Below, piece by piece: positions 35,926 through 43,713 of a DNA stretch of 64,000 nt (position 1 is the stretch's first letter; each line of letters begins with the position of its first letter). This DNA comes from Candidatus Moraniibacteriota bacterium (GTDB lineage: Bacteria; Patescibacteria; Paceibacteria; Moranbacterales; UBA2206). The DNA is taken from contig JAUSNP010000006.1 in the NCBI GenBank assembly GCA_030645735.1, positions 265,607 through 329,606 of the forward strand. Reading direction: 5' to 3'. The notes below the pieces were generated by a model, which was not told the origin of the DNA, ran no database searches, and worked only from the letters and a program-made list of their open reading frames with translations. Made by a program: the position numbers and the translations under genes.

Positions 35926-36666
35926 TTACATTTTTTGCTTATTTATCTCGTACAATACATTACTATTTTTAATCTTTTTTAATTTATAACAAACTAGATC
36001 TGGATATTGACCCACGAAAAGTGGGTAAAAGTTTTTCATCTTTTTCCAATCTTCCAACTTCAGAGTTTTTTTATTTTTTCTTTTAATTTGCCCTATGACA
36101 CTAAAAAATTCTCTATTCTTCATTTCTTTTTCAATATCCACATTCCTATCGGAGTTTTTCAAAAAATCTAATAATATCTTTTTTAATTCTCTTTTTATTC
36201 CATTATCTGATTTTTCACCACTTTCTATTTCAATGCCAACCCCATTTTTTGCAAATGTAACCAAAGAACCCTTGGTTGCACTTGAGCTAGGCCAGATTAA
36301 AATTCTTTTGATATTAAAAAGCAACGCCAGTCCTAAATTTTCTAAATTCAACTTAGTCATTATGATGAATATGCCAGTCTTTGAAACACTTCCATGCAAA
36401 TCTATAACGCAATCATATTTTTGAATTTTCTTAAAAAGCATTTCGGCTCGTCTTTCTTCATAATTGCCCATTACATCTCCTGGAAAAACCCTATTCAAAT
36501 CAGACTCAATAAATCGAACCTTCTTTTTCAAAGCCCTTGGATTTGCAATAATAGATGCAAATTTTCCACATAACTTAGTTTTGTTTATTTCTCTTATAAC
36601 TTCCACGCCAATTGACTCATCACCATGCACGGCGGTTACAAGCAATATTTTCTTGTTATTTTTCAT
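35926..36666 (-). CDS. Succinylglutamate desuccinylase/aspartoacylase-like zinc hydrolase
   Basis: Protein of 246 aa of the M14-like AstE/AspA group. Zinc and active-site motifs: VTAVHGDESIGVEV (H and E ligands, about residues 10-23), SDLNRVFPG (about 55-63) and YDCVIDLHGSVSK (His ligand). Family members remove acyl groups from amino acids (N-acetyl-aspartate, N-succinyl-glutamate). The substrate is not defined here. It lies between the two micro-genes and next to a GNAT acetyltransferase and an amino-acid kinase, so an N-acyl amino acid is a reasonable guess. No Shine-Dalgarno site. Confidence 0.85.
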   Translation of the reverse strand: MKNNKKILLVTAVHGDESIGVEVIREINKTKLCGKFASIIANPRALKKKVRFIESDLNRVFPGDVMGNYEERRAEMLFKKIQKYDCVIDLHGSVSKTGIFIIMTKLNLENLGLALLFNIKRILIWPSSSATKGSLVTFAKNGVGIEIESGEKSDNGIKRELKKILLDFLKNSDRNVDIEKEMKNREFFSVIGQIKRKNKKTLKLEDWKKMKNFYPLFVGQYPDLVCYKLKKIKNSNVLYEINKQKM

Positions 36667-36692
36667 AGTTTTTCATTGTCATTTTTAAAAGT

Positions 36693-36720
36693 TAAAAAAA
36701 AACAGCCCTTTCTAGGCTGG
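36693..36720 (-). terminator. Rho-independent terminator after micro-gene 2
   Basis: Stem CAGCC/GGCTG with a 7-base loop, followed on the minus strand by nine T. It separates micro-gene 2 from the AstE-like gene that starts 27 bases on. Confidence 0.85.
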
Positions 36721-36750
36721 TTCTACATGCTTTCAAAAAATTATATCCAT

Positions 36751-36843
36751 CTATTTCATAATAATTTCAATCGCACAAAAACCGCCTAGTTTGCTAGGAT
36801 GCCAATTTCGCGGGTGATTGTTTATATTTTTGAAATTATTCAT
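36751..36843 (-). CDS. Micro-gene 2: 30-aa Asn-rich peptide, paralogue of micro-gene 1
   Basis: The frame of 31 codons begins MNNFKNINNHP, has SKLGGF in the centre and ends EIIMK. It has its own perfect promoter (36852-36880) whose predicted start lies only about two bases before the ATG, so the message would be leaderless, and a strong terminator at 36693. Thus it is an independent short transcription unit inserted between HIT and the AstE-like gene. Identity to micro-gene 1 is 19/30, with the first 11 residues and LGGF unchanged. The function is unknown. See micro-gene 1 for alternatives. Confidence 0.72.
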   Translation of the reverse strand: MNNFKNINNHPRNWHPSKLGGFCAIEIIMK

Positions 36844-36851
36844 ATGCCTAA

Positions 36852-36880
36852 TTAATAACATGCGTTAAATTTTTTGTCAA
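36852..36880 (-). promoter_or_regulatory. Consensus promoter of micro-gene 2
   Basis: TTGACA (36875-36880) and TATTAA (36852-36857) on the minus strand, exactly 17 bp apart. The -35 overlaps the TGA stop of the HIT gene. Confidence 0.85.
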
Positions 36881-37329
36881 CCGTTGATTTTTTTCGTCAA
36901 CTCAGCTAATTTTTCATCATCAGCTCGCTTATAGTCATGCGAGGACATGTAGCCTTCGTATGTTTCAAAGTATTTTTCAACATTGGAAGCGTGTTTGCGC
37001 CATTCGTCTGTCTTGGTGCCGTGCATGGGGAAAAGTTTGGCGTGCAAGTGATCGACGCCGAAACCTTCAAACATCAAGCCAGTGCGCCCAACGTCGGGCA
37101 ATTTTTCGTCCAACAATTTGCCGACTTTTTTGGCCGCGCCAACCAAACCCTGCAAAACTTCTTCTGGCGCGTCAAAAGCATAGCTCGGATGATGCGCTTT
37201 GGTCACCACTACCGAAAAACCTTCCGTGTTGGGAAAAATAGACAGAAAAGCTAAATGCAAATCATCCTCCCAAATTTTGTGACTCGGAATTTCACCAGCA
37301 ACAATTTTACAAAATATACAATCAGACAT
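36877..37329 (-). CDS. HIT-family (histidine triad) nucleotide-binding protein
   Basis: Protein of 150 aa. N-terminal CIFCKIVAGEIPSHKIWEDD is typical, with the Zn-type CxxC. The triad region reads GVDHLHAKLFPMHG, a variant of HxHxHxx in which the later positions are changed (HLHAKLFPMH), so the catalytic His may be the second one. Family members hydrolyse purine-nucleoside phosphoramidates or dinucleotides. A longer helical C-terminus is present. The stop codon TGA shows that TGA is read as stop in this organism. Confidence 0.88.
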   Translation of the reverse strand: MSDCIFCKIVAGEIPSHKIWEDDLHLAFLSIFPNTEGFSVVVTKAHHPSYAFDAPEEVLQGLVGAAKKVGKLLDEKLPDVGRTGLMFEGFGVDHLHAKLFPMHGTKTDEWRKHASNVEKYFETYEGYMSSHDYKRADDEKLAELTKKING

Positions 37330-37373
37330 ATAAAACTATTTTTTATCTCGTAGGGGTTTCACCCCTACATTGT

Positions 37374-38030
37374 TTATTCTAATTCTGGTGCCGTGCTCGC
37401 GTCAGAGCTGATTGGGCAAACATCAGCGGTTGTGCTGTCACAAGGCGCAGTAGTTTCAGCACTCGCATCTTCACTTGCAACTTCCTCATCAACCACGCAT
37501 TCTGCATCAGTTGCTGGATCACATTCTTCTTCAACTACACATTCTTCATCCACCTCTGGATCGCACTCCTCTTCAACCACACACTCCTCATCAACTTCTG
37601 GATCGCATTCTTCTTCCTCAACTGGATTTTCTTCGGTATACACAATTGGATCATTACAGGAAGAAGCGTATTGTTCTTCCATATTGGTCTCGTCACAGAA
37701 AATATATTCACATTCTGGTTCATTTTCTCCACAAGTCAACGCATCACATTCTTCATCATTGGGATCGCACAATGGAATTCGACTAGCATTTCTTTTAATC
37801 ACTTGAAAATACCAACTGTTTTCCTCTGGATCTTCCACGCAAGCTTCACCTTCTACAGTCGATTCCGGATCGCATTCCCACAAGAAACATTTTTCCGCAT
37901 ATGGGTCACAATCAGTTTGCGCTTCGATAATATAATCCTTTTTGACCATTATCTTCCAATAAGTCACCGCCACCGAACCCACAATCAACAAGGCAAAAAC
38001 CGCGAAAAGAATTTTAGATTTTTTGTCCAT
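37374..38030 (-). CDS. Membrane-anchored acidic Cys-rich repeat protein
   Basis: Protein of 218 aa with a cytoplasmic MDKKSK start, one membrane helix (about residues 8-26) and an outer part very rich in Glu, Asp and Cys. The 14-residue unit EECDPEVDEECVVE occurs two and a half times in a row (about residues 138-180), preceded by looser CDPNDEEC, CDPYAEKC and CDPESTVEGEAC units. The pattern CDPxxDxEC with many acidic residues suggests Ca binding or a disulfide-tied stalk; this is inference. I know no named family. The Dsb-like protein at 6.9 kb could oxidise it. Confidence 0.75.
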   Translation of the reverse strand: MDKKSKILFAVFALLIVGSVAVTYWKIMVKKDYIIEAQTDCDPYAEKCFLWECDPESTVEGEACVEDPEENSWYFQVIKRNASRIPLCDPNDEECDALTCGENEPECEYIFCDETNMEEQYASSCNDPIVYTEENPVEEEECDPEVDEECVVEEECDPEVDEECVVEEECDPATDAECVVDEEVASEDASAETTAPCDSTTADVCPISSDASTAPELE

Positions 38031-38085
38031 AGTAAGATTTTTATTTTATTTTTTATATCTTTATTATACCACCTACTGACCACCC

Positions 38086-38114
38086 TTGACAACCTCGCCA
38101 AACCTTGCTATACT
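38086..38114 (+). promoter_or_regulatory. Consensus promoter of the DEAD-box helicase gene
   Basis: TTGACA (38086-38091) and TATACT (38109-38114), exactly 17 bp apart. The leader would be about 95 bases long. Confidence 0.88.
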
Positions 38115-38180
38115 AGCTTTTTATGTTAATACTTTGTCTTTGAAGCTCTTTTATAGAGTTCTAGTCTATTCCTTAAGTTG

Positions 38181-38209
38181 AAACATAAAATTTTTAATTT
38201 TTTATGTTT
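38181..38209 (+). promoter_or_regulatory. AT-only hairpin in the helicase 5' leader
   Basis: Perfect stem AAACATAAAA/TTTTATGTTT, ending 8 bases before the ATG. No Shine-Dalgarno site is present. A weak, AT-only stem next to the start of an RNA helicase gene could act in temperature control, as for cold-shock helicases. This is inference. Confidence 0.5.
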
Positions 38210-38217
38210 TAACAAAC

Positions 38218-39456
38218 ATGTACAACAAATCACGACGCGGACCGTCCGCGGCAGGTAGACCTGCTCAAAACTCAAGAAACCGCAGTGCTCGTCCAGCTGG
38301 ACCACGAAGCTTTAGTGGCAACAGTCGCCCGAAAAGAGGCGGATTTACTGGCGCCTACATTGACCCCAAGATGTTTATCAACAAAGCCGTAGCCGCTCTG
38401 CCGGAAGAACCGCATGTAGTGAAAACTCTTTTTGCCGATCTCGCCCTCAATGATCAATTAAAGCATGCTATTGGCAAACGCGGATATCTGCATCCAACTG
38501 ACATTCAAGCTAAAACTATCCCCCATATTCTGGAGGGCAAAGATGTGATTGGTTTAGCTAACACTGGAACTGGCAAGACTGGCGCCTTTCTTTTGCCAAT
38601 GATCAACAAGATTATGCAAGACCCGCGACAAAAACTTTTGGTCGTCGTGCCAACGCGTGAATTAGCTATTCAAATTCAAGATGAATTTTTCGCTTTCACC
38701 GAAGGACTTCGTATTCAATCCGTTGTAGTGGTGGGAGGAGCCAATATTCGTCCGCAAATTCAAAGACTGCGCTCTCGACACAATGTAGTCATCGGAACTC
38801 CTGGACGACTTAAGGATGTTATCAACCGCAAAGAATTGAAATTGGAAGGCTTCACTAATATCGTACTCGATGAAGCTGACCGCATGCTAGACATGGGATT
38901 CATTGCAGATGTGAAACTTTTGATGTCACTTCTTTCTTCCCCACGACAAACATTATTGTTCTCTGCGACACTTTCCAAGGAAATTGAAGCGTTGGTGCAA
39001 CAATTCTTGACTGATCCAGTGCGTGTTTCAATCAAATCGCGAGAAACATCAGCGCAAGTTGATCAAGACATCGTGCGTGTCGGCAAAGATGAAGACAAGG
39101 TGGAAGTTTTGCGAGCCCTTTTGGCTCAAACTCATTTCAAAAAAGTTTTGATTTTCGCTCGCACTAAACGCGGAGCTGAAAAATTAGCTGACGCTTTATA
39201 CAAAATGGGCTTCAAGGCTGATTCAATCCATGGTGACAAATCACACTATCAACGTCAACGATCATTGCAACTTTTCAAAGATAATCGCGTGGAAATTCTG
39301 GTCGCCACCGATGTTGCCGCTCGCGGACTTGATATCCCTGATGTTAGTCATGTTATCAACTTCGACCTACCCGGCAGTTATGAGGATTACATCCACCGCA
39401 TCGGCCGAACTGGTCGCGCTGGAAAAACTGGAACGGCGTTGACTTTCATCAATTAG
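38218..39456 (+). CDS. DEAD-box ATP-dependent RNA helicase (RhlE-like)
   Basis: Protein of 412 aa. A basic Arg/Gly/Ser/Pro-rich N-terminal tail of ~50 residues precedes the helicase core with the Q motif (LHPTDIQAKTIP), motif I ANTGTGKTGAF, Ia PTRELAIQ, Ib GTPGRL, II VLDEADRML, III FSATL, IV ILIFARTKRG-like, V ATDVAARGLDIP and VI HRIGRTGRAG. It unwinds RNA, probably in ribosome assembly or cold adaptation. The C-terminus ends right after the core (LTFIN). Unlike most genes here it is on the plus strand, with its own promoter and terminator. Confidence 0.95.
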   Translation: MYNKSRRGPSAAGRPAQNSRNRSARPAGPRSFSGNSRPKRGGFTGAYIDPKMFINKAVAALPEEPHVVKTLFADLALNDQLKHAIGKRGYLHPTDIQAKTIPHILEGKDVIGLANTGTGKTGAFLLPMINKIMQDPRQKLLVVVPTRELAIQIQDEFFAFTEGLRIQSVVVVGGANIRPQIQRLRSRHNVVIGTPGRLKDVINRKELKLEGFTNIVLDEADRMLDMGFIADVKLLMSLLSSPRQTLLFSATLSKEIEALVQQFLTDPVRVSIKSRETSAQVDQDIVRVGKDEDKVEVLRALLAQTHFKKVLIFARTKRGAEKLADALYKMGFKADSIHGDKSHYQRQRSLQLFKDNRVEILVATDVAARGLDIPDVSHVINFDLPGSYEDYIHRIGRTGRAGKTGTALTFIN

Positions 39457-39470
39457 ACCGATCGCCCACC

Positions 39471-39509
39471 AAAAAAATACACTTGCTTTATGCAAGTGTA
39501 TTTTTTTTG
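39471..39509 (+). terminator. Rho-independent terminator of the helicase gene
   Basis: Stem AATACACTTGC/GCAAGTGTATT flanked by A- and T-runs; the T-run after the stem is eight long. Confidence 0.93.
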
Positions 39510-39538
39510 TCTAAGCAACGAGCCCAAAACTAAACAGA

Positions 39539-39567
39539 TTGACTTTTGTTTATTCCCATGCTACAAC
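39539..39567 (+). promoter_or_regulatory. Probable promoter of the GlsB-like gene
   Basis: TTGACT (39539-39544) and TACAAC (39562-39567), 17 bp apart. The -10 is imperfect. The leader would be about 70 bases. Confidence 0.55.
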
Positions 39568-39646
39568 TACAGCATAAAAGGGTTGTTTTAAATAATTAGA
39601 AGTGACCTAGAAAGGATCATCTTTAATTAATCTAATATACAATCAT

Positions 39647-39886
39647 ATGGGTATTCTTATTTGGGTCATCTTTGGCGCTTTAGTTGGTTGGGTCGCCTCC
39701 ATGATTATGGGTTCTGGTAGTGGAATAATTCAAGACATTATTGTTGGTATCGTCGGCGCCTTGTTTGGAGGCTGGCTCATGAGCTTCTTCGGCAAAGGTG
39801 GTGTATCTGGTTTCAACTTATACAGCTTTCTCGTCGCCTTGTTGGGCGCCGTCGTCCTAATCGCCATTGTGCGCGCCTTGCGTTAA
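39647..39886 (+). CDS. GlsB/YeaQ/YmgE-family small membrane protein
   Basis: Protein of 79 aa with three glycine-rich membrane helices: GILIWVIFGALVGWVASMIM, IIQDIIVGIVGALFGGWLM and LYSFLVALLGAVVLIAIVRAL. This is the pattern of the transglycosylase-associated (GlsB/YeaQ) family, induced by general stress in other bacteria; its biochemical role is not known. It is preceded by a likely promoter and followed by a terminator, so it is a single-gene unit. Confidence 0.9.
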   Translation: MGILIWVIFGALVGWVASMIMGSGSGIIQDIIVGIVGALFGGWLMSFFGKGGVSGFNLYSFLVALLGAVVLIAIVRALR

Positions 39887-39910
39887 ATGCAAAACTCGCC
39901 ACAAATAAAA

Positions 39911-39937
39911 ACAAGACTCGCTAGAGTCTTGTTTTTT
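39911..39937 (+). terminator. Rho-independent terminator of the GlsB-like gene
   Basis: Stem ACAAGACTC/GAGTCTTGT with loop GCTA and six T after it. The T-run meets the stop codon of the convergent gene at 39936. Confidence 0.92.
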
Positions 39938-41054
39938 ATTCAGAACTGTTTCTAATAAGTGTTTTTATTTTATTTTCCGCCTCATCCTGCTTTGTTTTGA
40001 ATTCCTCATATTGTTTCTTGAACACCTCATAAGCTTGACGATCAATTTCAATCGTCCTTCCACTTTCACTAACGAAAGAATATTTATCATCGGAACCAAA
40101 ATTGCCTTGCATAATTCTCTCCAACGCACCTCTTTGCTCTCGATAGCCCGAAGCGTATTCGGCAACATCATCCAGTCTGATTCCGCTATAACTCATTCCC
40201 CTATCGGATTTGATATGCTGGTAGCGTGGATCTTTCTGAAGGGCAATCATCAGACGTGCCACATCTTCTTGATTGGCAAAATTAGTTACAAACCTAGTTT
40301 CTTTTCCATCTTTTTCAAATGGATATGTTTTGGCTTCATCCAAATATTTGAAAGCAATAGCAATTTTTTCTTTGCTTGCGACATCTATCACTAAATCACG
40401 AAGTAAAATCATATCCTTAAGTGGAATATCAAAATAAATCCGTTCCTTACCCCATTCAAGCGTCCCAGACTCTTTCATTTTTTTGGCTTCTTGATTGCGA
40501 TATTCATACCAAAAAACACCTTCAACAGTTTCGCCATTTTTAACTCTAAAAGTATTAAAGGTGTCTTCTGCTTCAGTATTGGTTGGAACCTCTGGGCCTT
40601 GCGTTGGAAGACCCGCCCTCTTTCTAATTTCATCGGCTGCCATTTGATCATTTTCTCCTTCCTCATCCTTTTCTGATTCTTTTATTTGATCAGCCGACTC
40701 TTTATTTCGCAAAGCTTTGATGGCTAATATTTTTTTCTTTTGTTCACTTTGAGTTTTTTCCGAATCCACATACATTGGAATTATCCAAATATCTTCCAAA
40801 ACTTCAGCTGGGATTCCCTCATATTGAGGTGGGATCAAATTCAAACCATCCACATTGTCTTCGGATTGAGAAGCCGGCTCATTTTTTTCTTGCTTCTTTT
40901 TATTTCTTTCTACATCTATTCCACTACGAAATGACAACGGCAGTTGTTCTATCTCTCCCTCGGTTAAATTCCCAGCTTTAAAACGAGCTAGATATTCCGC
41001 CGCCTTAGCTTCTCCGCCTGTCAAAACTGGCGTTTGTTTATCTGGTTTTAGCAT
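39936..41054 (-). CDS. Hypothetical soluble protein, 372 aa
   Basis: No signal peptide or membrane segment is seen. Residues ~1-165 are charged, probably disordered or helical (KKKQEKNEPASQ, KESEKDEEGEND). Residues ~170-372 look folded: an alternating region ERIYFDIPLKDMILLRDLVI, then AFKYLDEAKTYPFEKDG, FVTNFANQEDVARLMIAL and SYSGIRLDDVAEYASGYREQ, and a C-terminal coiled helix. I do not recognise the family. It takes the place where many bacteria have secE/nusG downstream of rpmG and tRNA-Trp. Confidence 0.7.
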   Translation of the reverse strand: MLKPDKQTPVLTGGEAKAAEYLARFKAGNLTEGEIEQLPLSFRSGIDVERNKKKQEKNEPASQSEDNVDGLNLIPPQYEGIPAEVLEDIWIIPMYVDSEKTQSEQKKKILAIKALRNKESADQIKESEKDEEGENDQMAADEIRKRAGLPTQGPEVPTNTEAEDTFNTFRVKNGETVEGVFWYEYRNQEAKKMKESGTLEWGKERIYFDIPLKDMILLRDLVIDVASKEKIAIAFKYLDEAKTYPFEKDGKETRFVTNFANQEDVARLMIALQKDPRYQHIKSDRGMSYSGIRLDDVAEYASGYREQRGALERIMQGNFGSDDKYSFVSESGRTIEIDRQAYEVFKKQYEEFKTKQDEAENKIKTLIRNSSE

Positions 41055-41186
41055 AATTCTTTATTATCTTTTTATAATTCAATTATATCACATCCTACGC
41101 CATATTTTTTTGTGCCTCACAAAAACATTTATCCACCTCACTTTCTTATACGCAAAAACGCTCACAATGAGCGTTTTATATATTAG

Positions 41187-41257
41187 CACGGGTGGAAGGA
41201 GTCGAACCCTCACCAAAGGTTTTGGAGACCTCCGTTCTACCGCTAAACTACACCCGC
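41187..41257 (-). tRNA. tRNA-Trp (anticodon CCA)
   Basis: The acceptor GCGGGTG/CACCCGT, D stem GTTT/GAAC, anticodon stem GAGGT/ACCTT with loop CTCCAAA, and T stem GAGGG/CCTTC with loop TTCGACT all pair. The 3' CCA is not encoded (CTAA follows). It lies downstream of rpmG, as in many bacteria. Confidence 0.9.
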
Positions 41258-41384
41258 CCGCCTCATTTGCCAATGAAATGAAAAATACCTACTCTCCGAT
41301 TTTCATTAAGCTATAAAAATCATATTCGTAAAAATAATCTCACTAGCAAATGTGGCGGGCACGCCCAAATGGACATACCAAAGA

Positions 41385-41549
41385 TTATTTCGCTTCTTTG
41401 TGCACTGTGTGAACCTTGCATTTCTTGCAATGTTTTTTCATTTCCAACTTTTCTTTCAACATCTTCTTGTTACGAGTTGTGAAATAGTTAGTTGATTTGC
41501 AGACTTCGCATTTCATCTTCGCTAGATTGTCGTTGCCTTTTTTTGCCAT
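41385..41549 (-). CDS. rpmG: 50S ribosomal protein L33
   Basis: Zinc-ribbon protein of 54 aa. Start MAKKGNDNLAKMKCEVCKST, with cysteine pairs CEVC and CKKC and the TRNKKMLKEKLEMKK core of L33. I chose the ATG at 41549; the longer frame to 41588 would read into a simple repeat upstream. It lies between tRNA-Thr and tRNA-Trp. Confidence 0.94.
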   Translation of the reverse strand: MAKKGNDNLAKMKCEVCKSTNYFTTRNKKMLKEKLEMKKHCKKCKVHTVHKEAK

Positions 41550-41557
41550 AATATTTT

Positions 41558-41629
41558 CGTGGAACGTGGAACGTGGAACGTAAATCATTGATAGGATATA
41601 CGTTTCGCGTTATGCGTTTTGCGTTATAT
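41558..41629. repeat. Simple repeats upstream of rpmG
   Basis: CGTGGAACG is repeated three times in tandem (41558-41580), followed by a second tract of GCGTTTTGCGTT/GCGTTATGCG words (41601-41629). The same words occur inside prmC (49888-49950). Confidence 0.8.
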
Positions 41630-41655
41630 GATTTACAAATTATTAATTTCGCTTG

Positions 41656-41728
41656 AGCCGTTGAGCAGAATCGAACTGCTGACCTCATCCCTACCAAGGA
41701 TGTGCTCTACCAACTGAGCTACAACGGC
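41656..41728 (-). tRNA. tRNA-Thr (anticodon GGT)
   Basis: Acceptor GCCGTTG/CAACGGC; D arm GCTC/GAGC; anticodon loop TTGGTAG gives GGT; T loop TTCGATT. The 3' CCA is not encoded. Confidence 0.94.
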
Positions 41729-41843
41729 AACTTCATTACAATAACCAAATTCCAAGATACAAACATCAAACAAATTTCAAAATTCAACATGGATATTTTT
41801 TGGAATTTGTTATTTGTTTTTTTGGTTTTTGTCACGAAGTGAC

Positions 41844-41929
41844 TGGTGGGCAGAGAGGGAGTCGAACCCCCGTAGACCGAAGTCGACAGATTTACAGTCT
41901 GTTGTAATTGACCACTCTACCATCTGCCC
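41844..41929 (-). tRNA. tRNA-Tyr (anticodon GTA)
   Basis: Acceptor GGGCAGA/TCTGCCC; anticodon stem ACAGA/TCTGT with loop CTGTAAA; a long variable arm as expected for class II tRNA-Tyr. Here the 3' CCA is encoded, unlike in the three neighbouring tRNAs. Confidence 0.94.
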
Positions 41930-41945
41930 ATTTTCAACAACCCAG

Positions 41946-42017
41946 AGCCGCCTTTCGGATTCGAACCGAAAACCTACTGTTTACAAAACAGTTGCTCTAC
42001 CGTTGAGCTAAGGCGGC
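41946..42017 (-). tRNA. tRNA-Thr (anticodon TGT)
   Basis: Acceptor GCCGCCT/AGGCGGC; anticodon stem ACTGT/ACAGT with loop TTTGTAA; T loop TTCGAAT. The 3' CCA is not encoded. First gene of the Thr-Tyr-Thr-rpmG-Trp cluster. Confidence 0.94.
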
Positions 42018-42062
42018 ATAAATTTTTAAAACACCAATAACCAAACATCAAATCACAAAATT

Positions 42063-42842
42063 CTATCTTCTGTGCATAATTGTCTCCAATCTTTTCATGC
42101 GATATCTAACATTGCGATTTTTCGGATCTAATTTCAAAACTTGCTTGAAACATTCCTTGGCATCATTCAAACTGTCAATTTCCATATAATATTCCCCTAG
42201 TCTTTCATAGGCTTCCGTGTCTTTCGGGTTAGCCGCGATTCTTTCAATCAAAAGATCTTCCAAACGGTCTTTCATTTCCGTGCGCGCTTGCGGAGTCACC
42301 ACTCGGTCGCTCACAGTCGGTCTAATCACCTTTTCTTCCTGATTTATCACAACTGCCTGCTGCTCGGCTTTGCTAGCCTCAATCTTATCAGAAGAAACAG
42401 ATTTTTTCAATCTATTCAGATAACCAGCTTTCTTTTCCGGTTGATAATTTTTAACCTTATTTATTATATCATCTTCTTCGATATTTTCTAGTGTTGCTCT
42501 ATTCTTTTCAATTTGTTTCGAATTGCCATTTCTTGTGTTACGAATTGAATCGCCTAAATCCTTCGAGTGACTTTCTAATTTCAAAAACACTATGCGAGCT
42601 CTGCGAGTCATTTTTTCCAAAACAATCAACAAAAAATGCTTGATATCATTCCAATGGATATTCTTTGTTCGAATAATAATTCGACGAAAAAATCCAGCCT
42701 CAGCCAACATTTCGATTCTTTCTTGGTCTAGCATCGCCGAATCATCCAAATTAGCAACTTGAGGCGCCTTCTTCATAAAAAAAATTACGATTCCGACCAA
42801 ACTCAGGATTATTAATATTGGAGGTATGATTTGATACAACAT
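42063..42842 (-). CDS. Membrane-anchored TPR protein
   Basis: Protein of 259 aa. One N-terminal helix (about residues 2-23, LYQIIPPILIILSLVGIVIFF) is followed by a basic amphipathic region, a variable linker, and two C-terminal TPR units (KDTEAYERLGEYYMEIDSLN; AKECFKQVLKLDPKNRNVRY). TPRs mediate protein contacts on the cytoplasmic side. The partner is unknown. It starts one base after the ricT-like gene stops and is co-transcribed with it. Confidence 0.82.
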   Translation of the reverse strand: MLYQIIPPILIILSLVGIVIFFMKKAPQVANLDDSAMLDQERIEMLAEAGFFRRIIIRTKNIHWNDIKHFLLIVLEKMTRRARIVFLKLESHSKDLGDSIRNTRNGNSKQIEKNRATLENIEEDDIINKVKNYQPEKKAGYLNRLKKSVSSDKIEASKAEQQAVVINQEEKVIRPTVSDRVVTPQARTEMKDRLEDLLIERIAANPKDTEAYERLGEYYMEIDSLNDAKECFKQVLKLDPKNRNVRYRMKRLETIMHRR

Positions 42843-42843
42843 A

Positions 42844-43620
42844 TTACTTTATATCTTCTTTTTTTACTGATACATATTTGCCTGTTTCCAGTTTCACCTT
42901 GATTTCCTGCGTGATGGCATTCACTTCAATCACAAAACCTTTCCCTTCGGTCGTGTTCACCGTGCTATGCAATTCTGGCATACCTACTAACATTTCTTTA
43001 TATTGTTGTGCTTCATACACTAAGCAACACATGAGTCGTCCACATAAGCCAGAAATTCGATCCGTTCCGCGATGAGCAATTTGCTGAACTCTAGCCATAT
43101 CAGTAGTGATGCTTTGCATATTCCCGCCATTTCTCACACAGCACAATTCCCGACCGCAAATGCCATAGCCACCCAATTTTCGCGCTTCATCTCGAGAACC
43201 AATTTGTTGCATACGAATTGATTTCTTGAATTGCTTGGACAAATTTTTCACCAAATCACGGAAGTCAATGCGACCATCGGCCGTAAAGGCAAAAACAATT
43301 TGTTTGCCATCCAAGCTCAAGCGCACATCAATCAATTTCATTTCCAAACCAGTGGTTTTGATTTCCGCACGACACACATCCAAGCATTCTTTTTTCTGAC
43401 TTTCCTGTTGCGCAAAAACTTCTCGATCTCTTTCTGTGGCAACACGCAAAATTCTGTCTTTCGGTTCATCTTTTGTGTCCACTTCTACATCCTCCACAAT
43501 TCCGATTTCATTAGAATATTCCGTGGCAACGATAACCTTATCGCCTTTCGCCAATTTATAATCACTTGCGTATAATTTGGGATTTTCCCAGGAATATAAA
43601 CTAACTAAGACTTTAATCAT
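42844..43620 (-). CDS. PSP1/RicT-family protein
   Basis: Protein of 258 aa with the cysteine signature GGYGICGRELCCVRNGG and GLCGRLMCCLVYE, typical of the PSP1 family to which Bacillus RicT/YaaT belongs. RicT binds an Fe-S cluster with RicA and RicF and promotes mRNA processing by RNase Y; whether that complex exists here cannot be seen. Other conserved blocks are FTADGRIDFRDLVKNLSKQF and RMQQIGSRDEARKLGG. It is followed at once by the TPR gene, and a family C repeat lies upstream of its start. Confidence 0.88.
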   Translation of the reverse strand: MIKVLVSLYSWENPKLYASDYKLAKGDKVIVATEYSNEIGIVEDVEVDTKDEPKDRILRVATERDREVFAQQESQKKECLDVCRAEIKTTGLEMKLIDVRLSLDGKQIVFAFTADGRIDFRDLVKNLSKQFKKSIRMQQIGSRDEARKLGGYGICGRELCCVRNGGNMQSITTDMARVQQIAHRGTDRISGLCGRLMCCLVYEAQQYKEMLVGMPELHSTVNTTEGKGFVIEVNAITQEIKVKLETGKYVSVKKEDIK

Positions 43621-43713
43621 AAACTCACTAACTCAATACGAATTATTAACTAATCAACACGAATTTTCGCTTCCATTCGTTTTTCATTAGCTTCCAATTC
43701 GCGAGTCTCTATT
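43621..43713. repeat. Dispersed intergenic repeat, family C, copy 2
   Basis: Homologous to 247-339 over its full length: AAACTCACTAAC..., ACACGAATTTTCGCT, TTCATTAGCTTCCA, TTCGCGAGT. It fills the tsf-ricT gap and abuts the ricT start codon. Confidence 0.65.

Noticed and set aside
36877..37329. Alternative genetic code with UGA as Gly or Trp
   Set aside because: The HIT gene ends at TGA exactly where the family ends, tryptophan codons are TGG, and the tRNA-Trp has anticodon CCA. Standard code.
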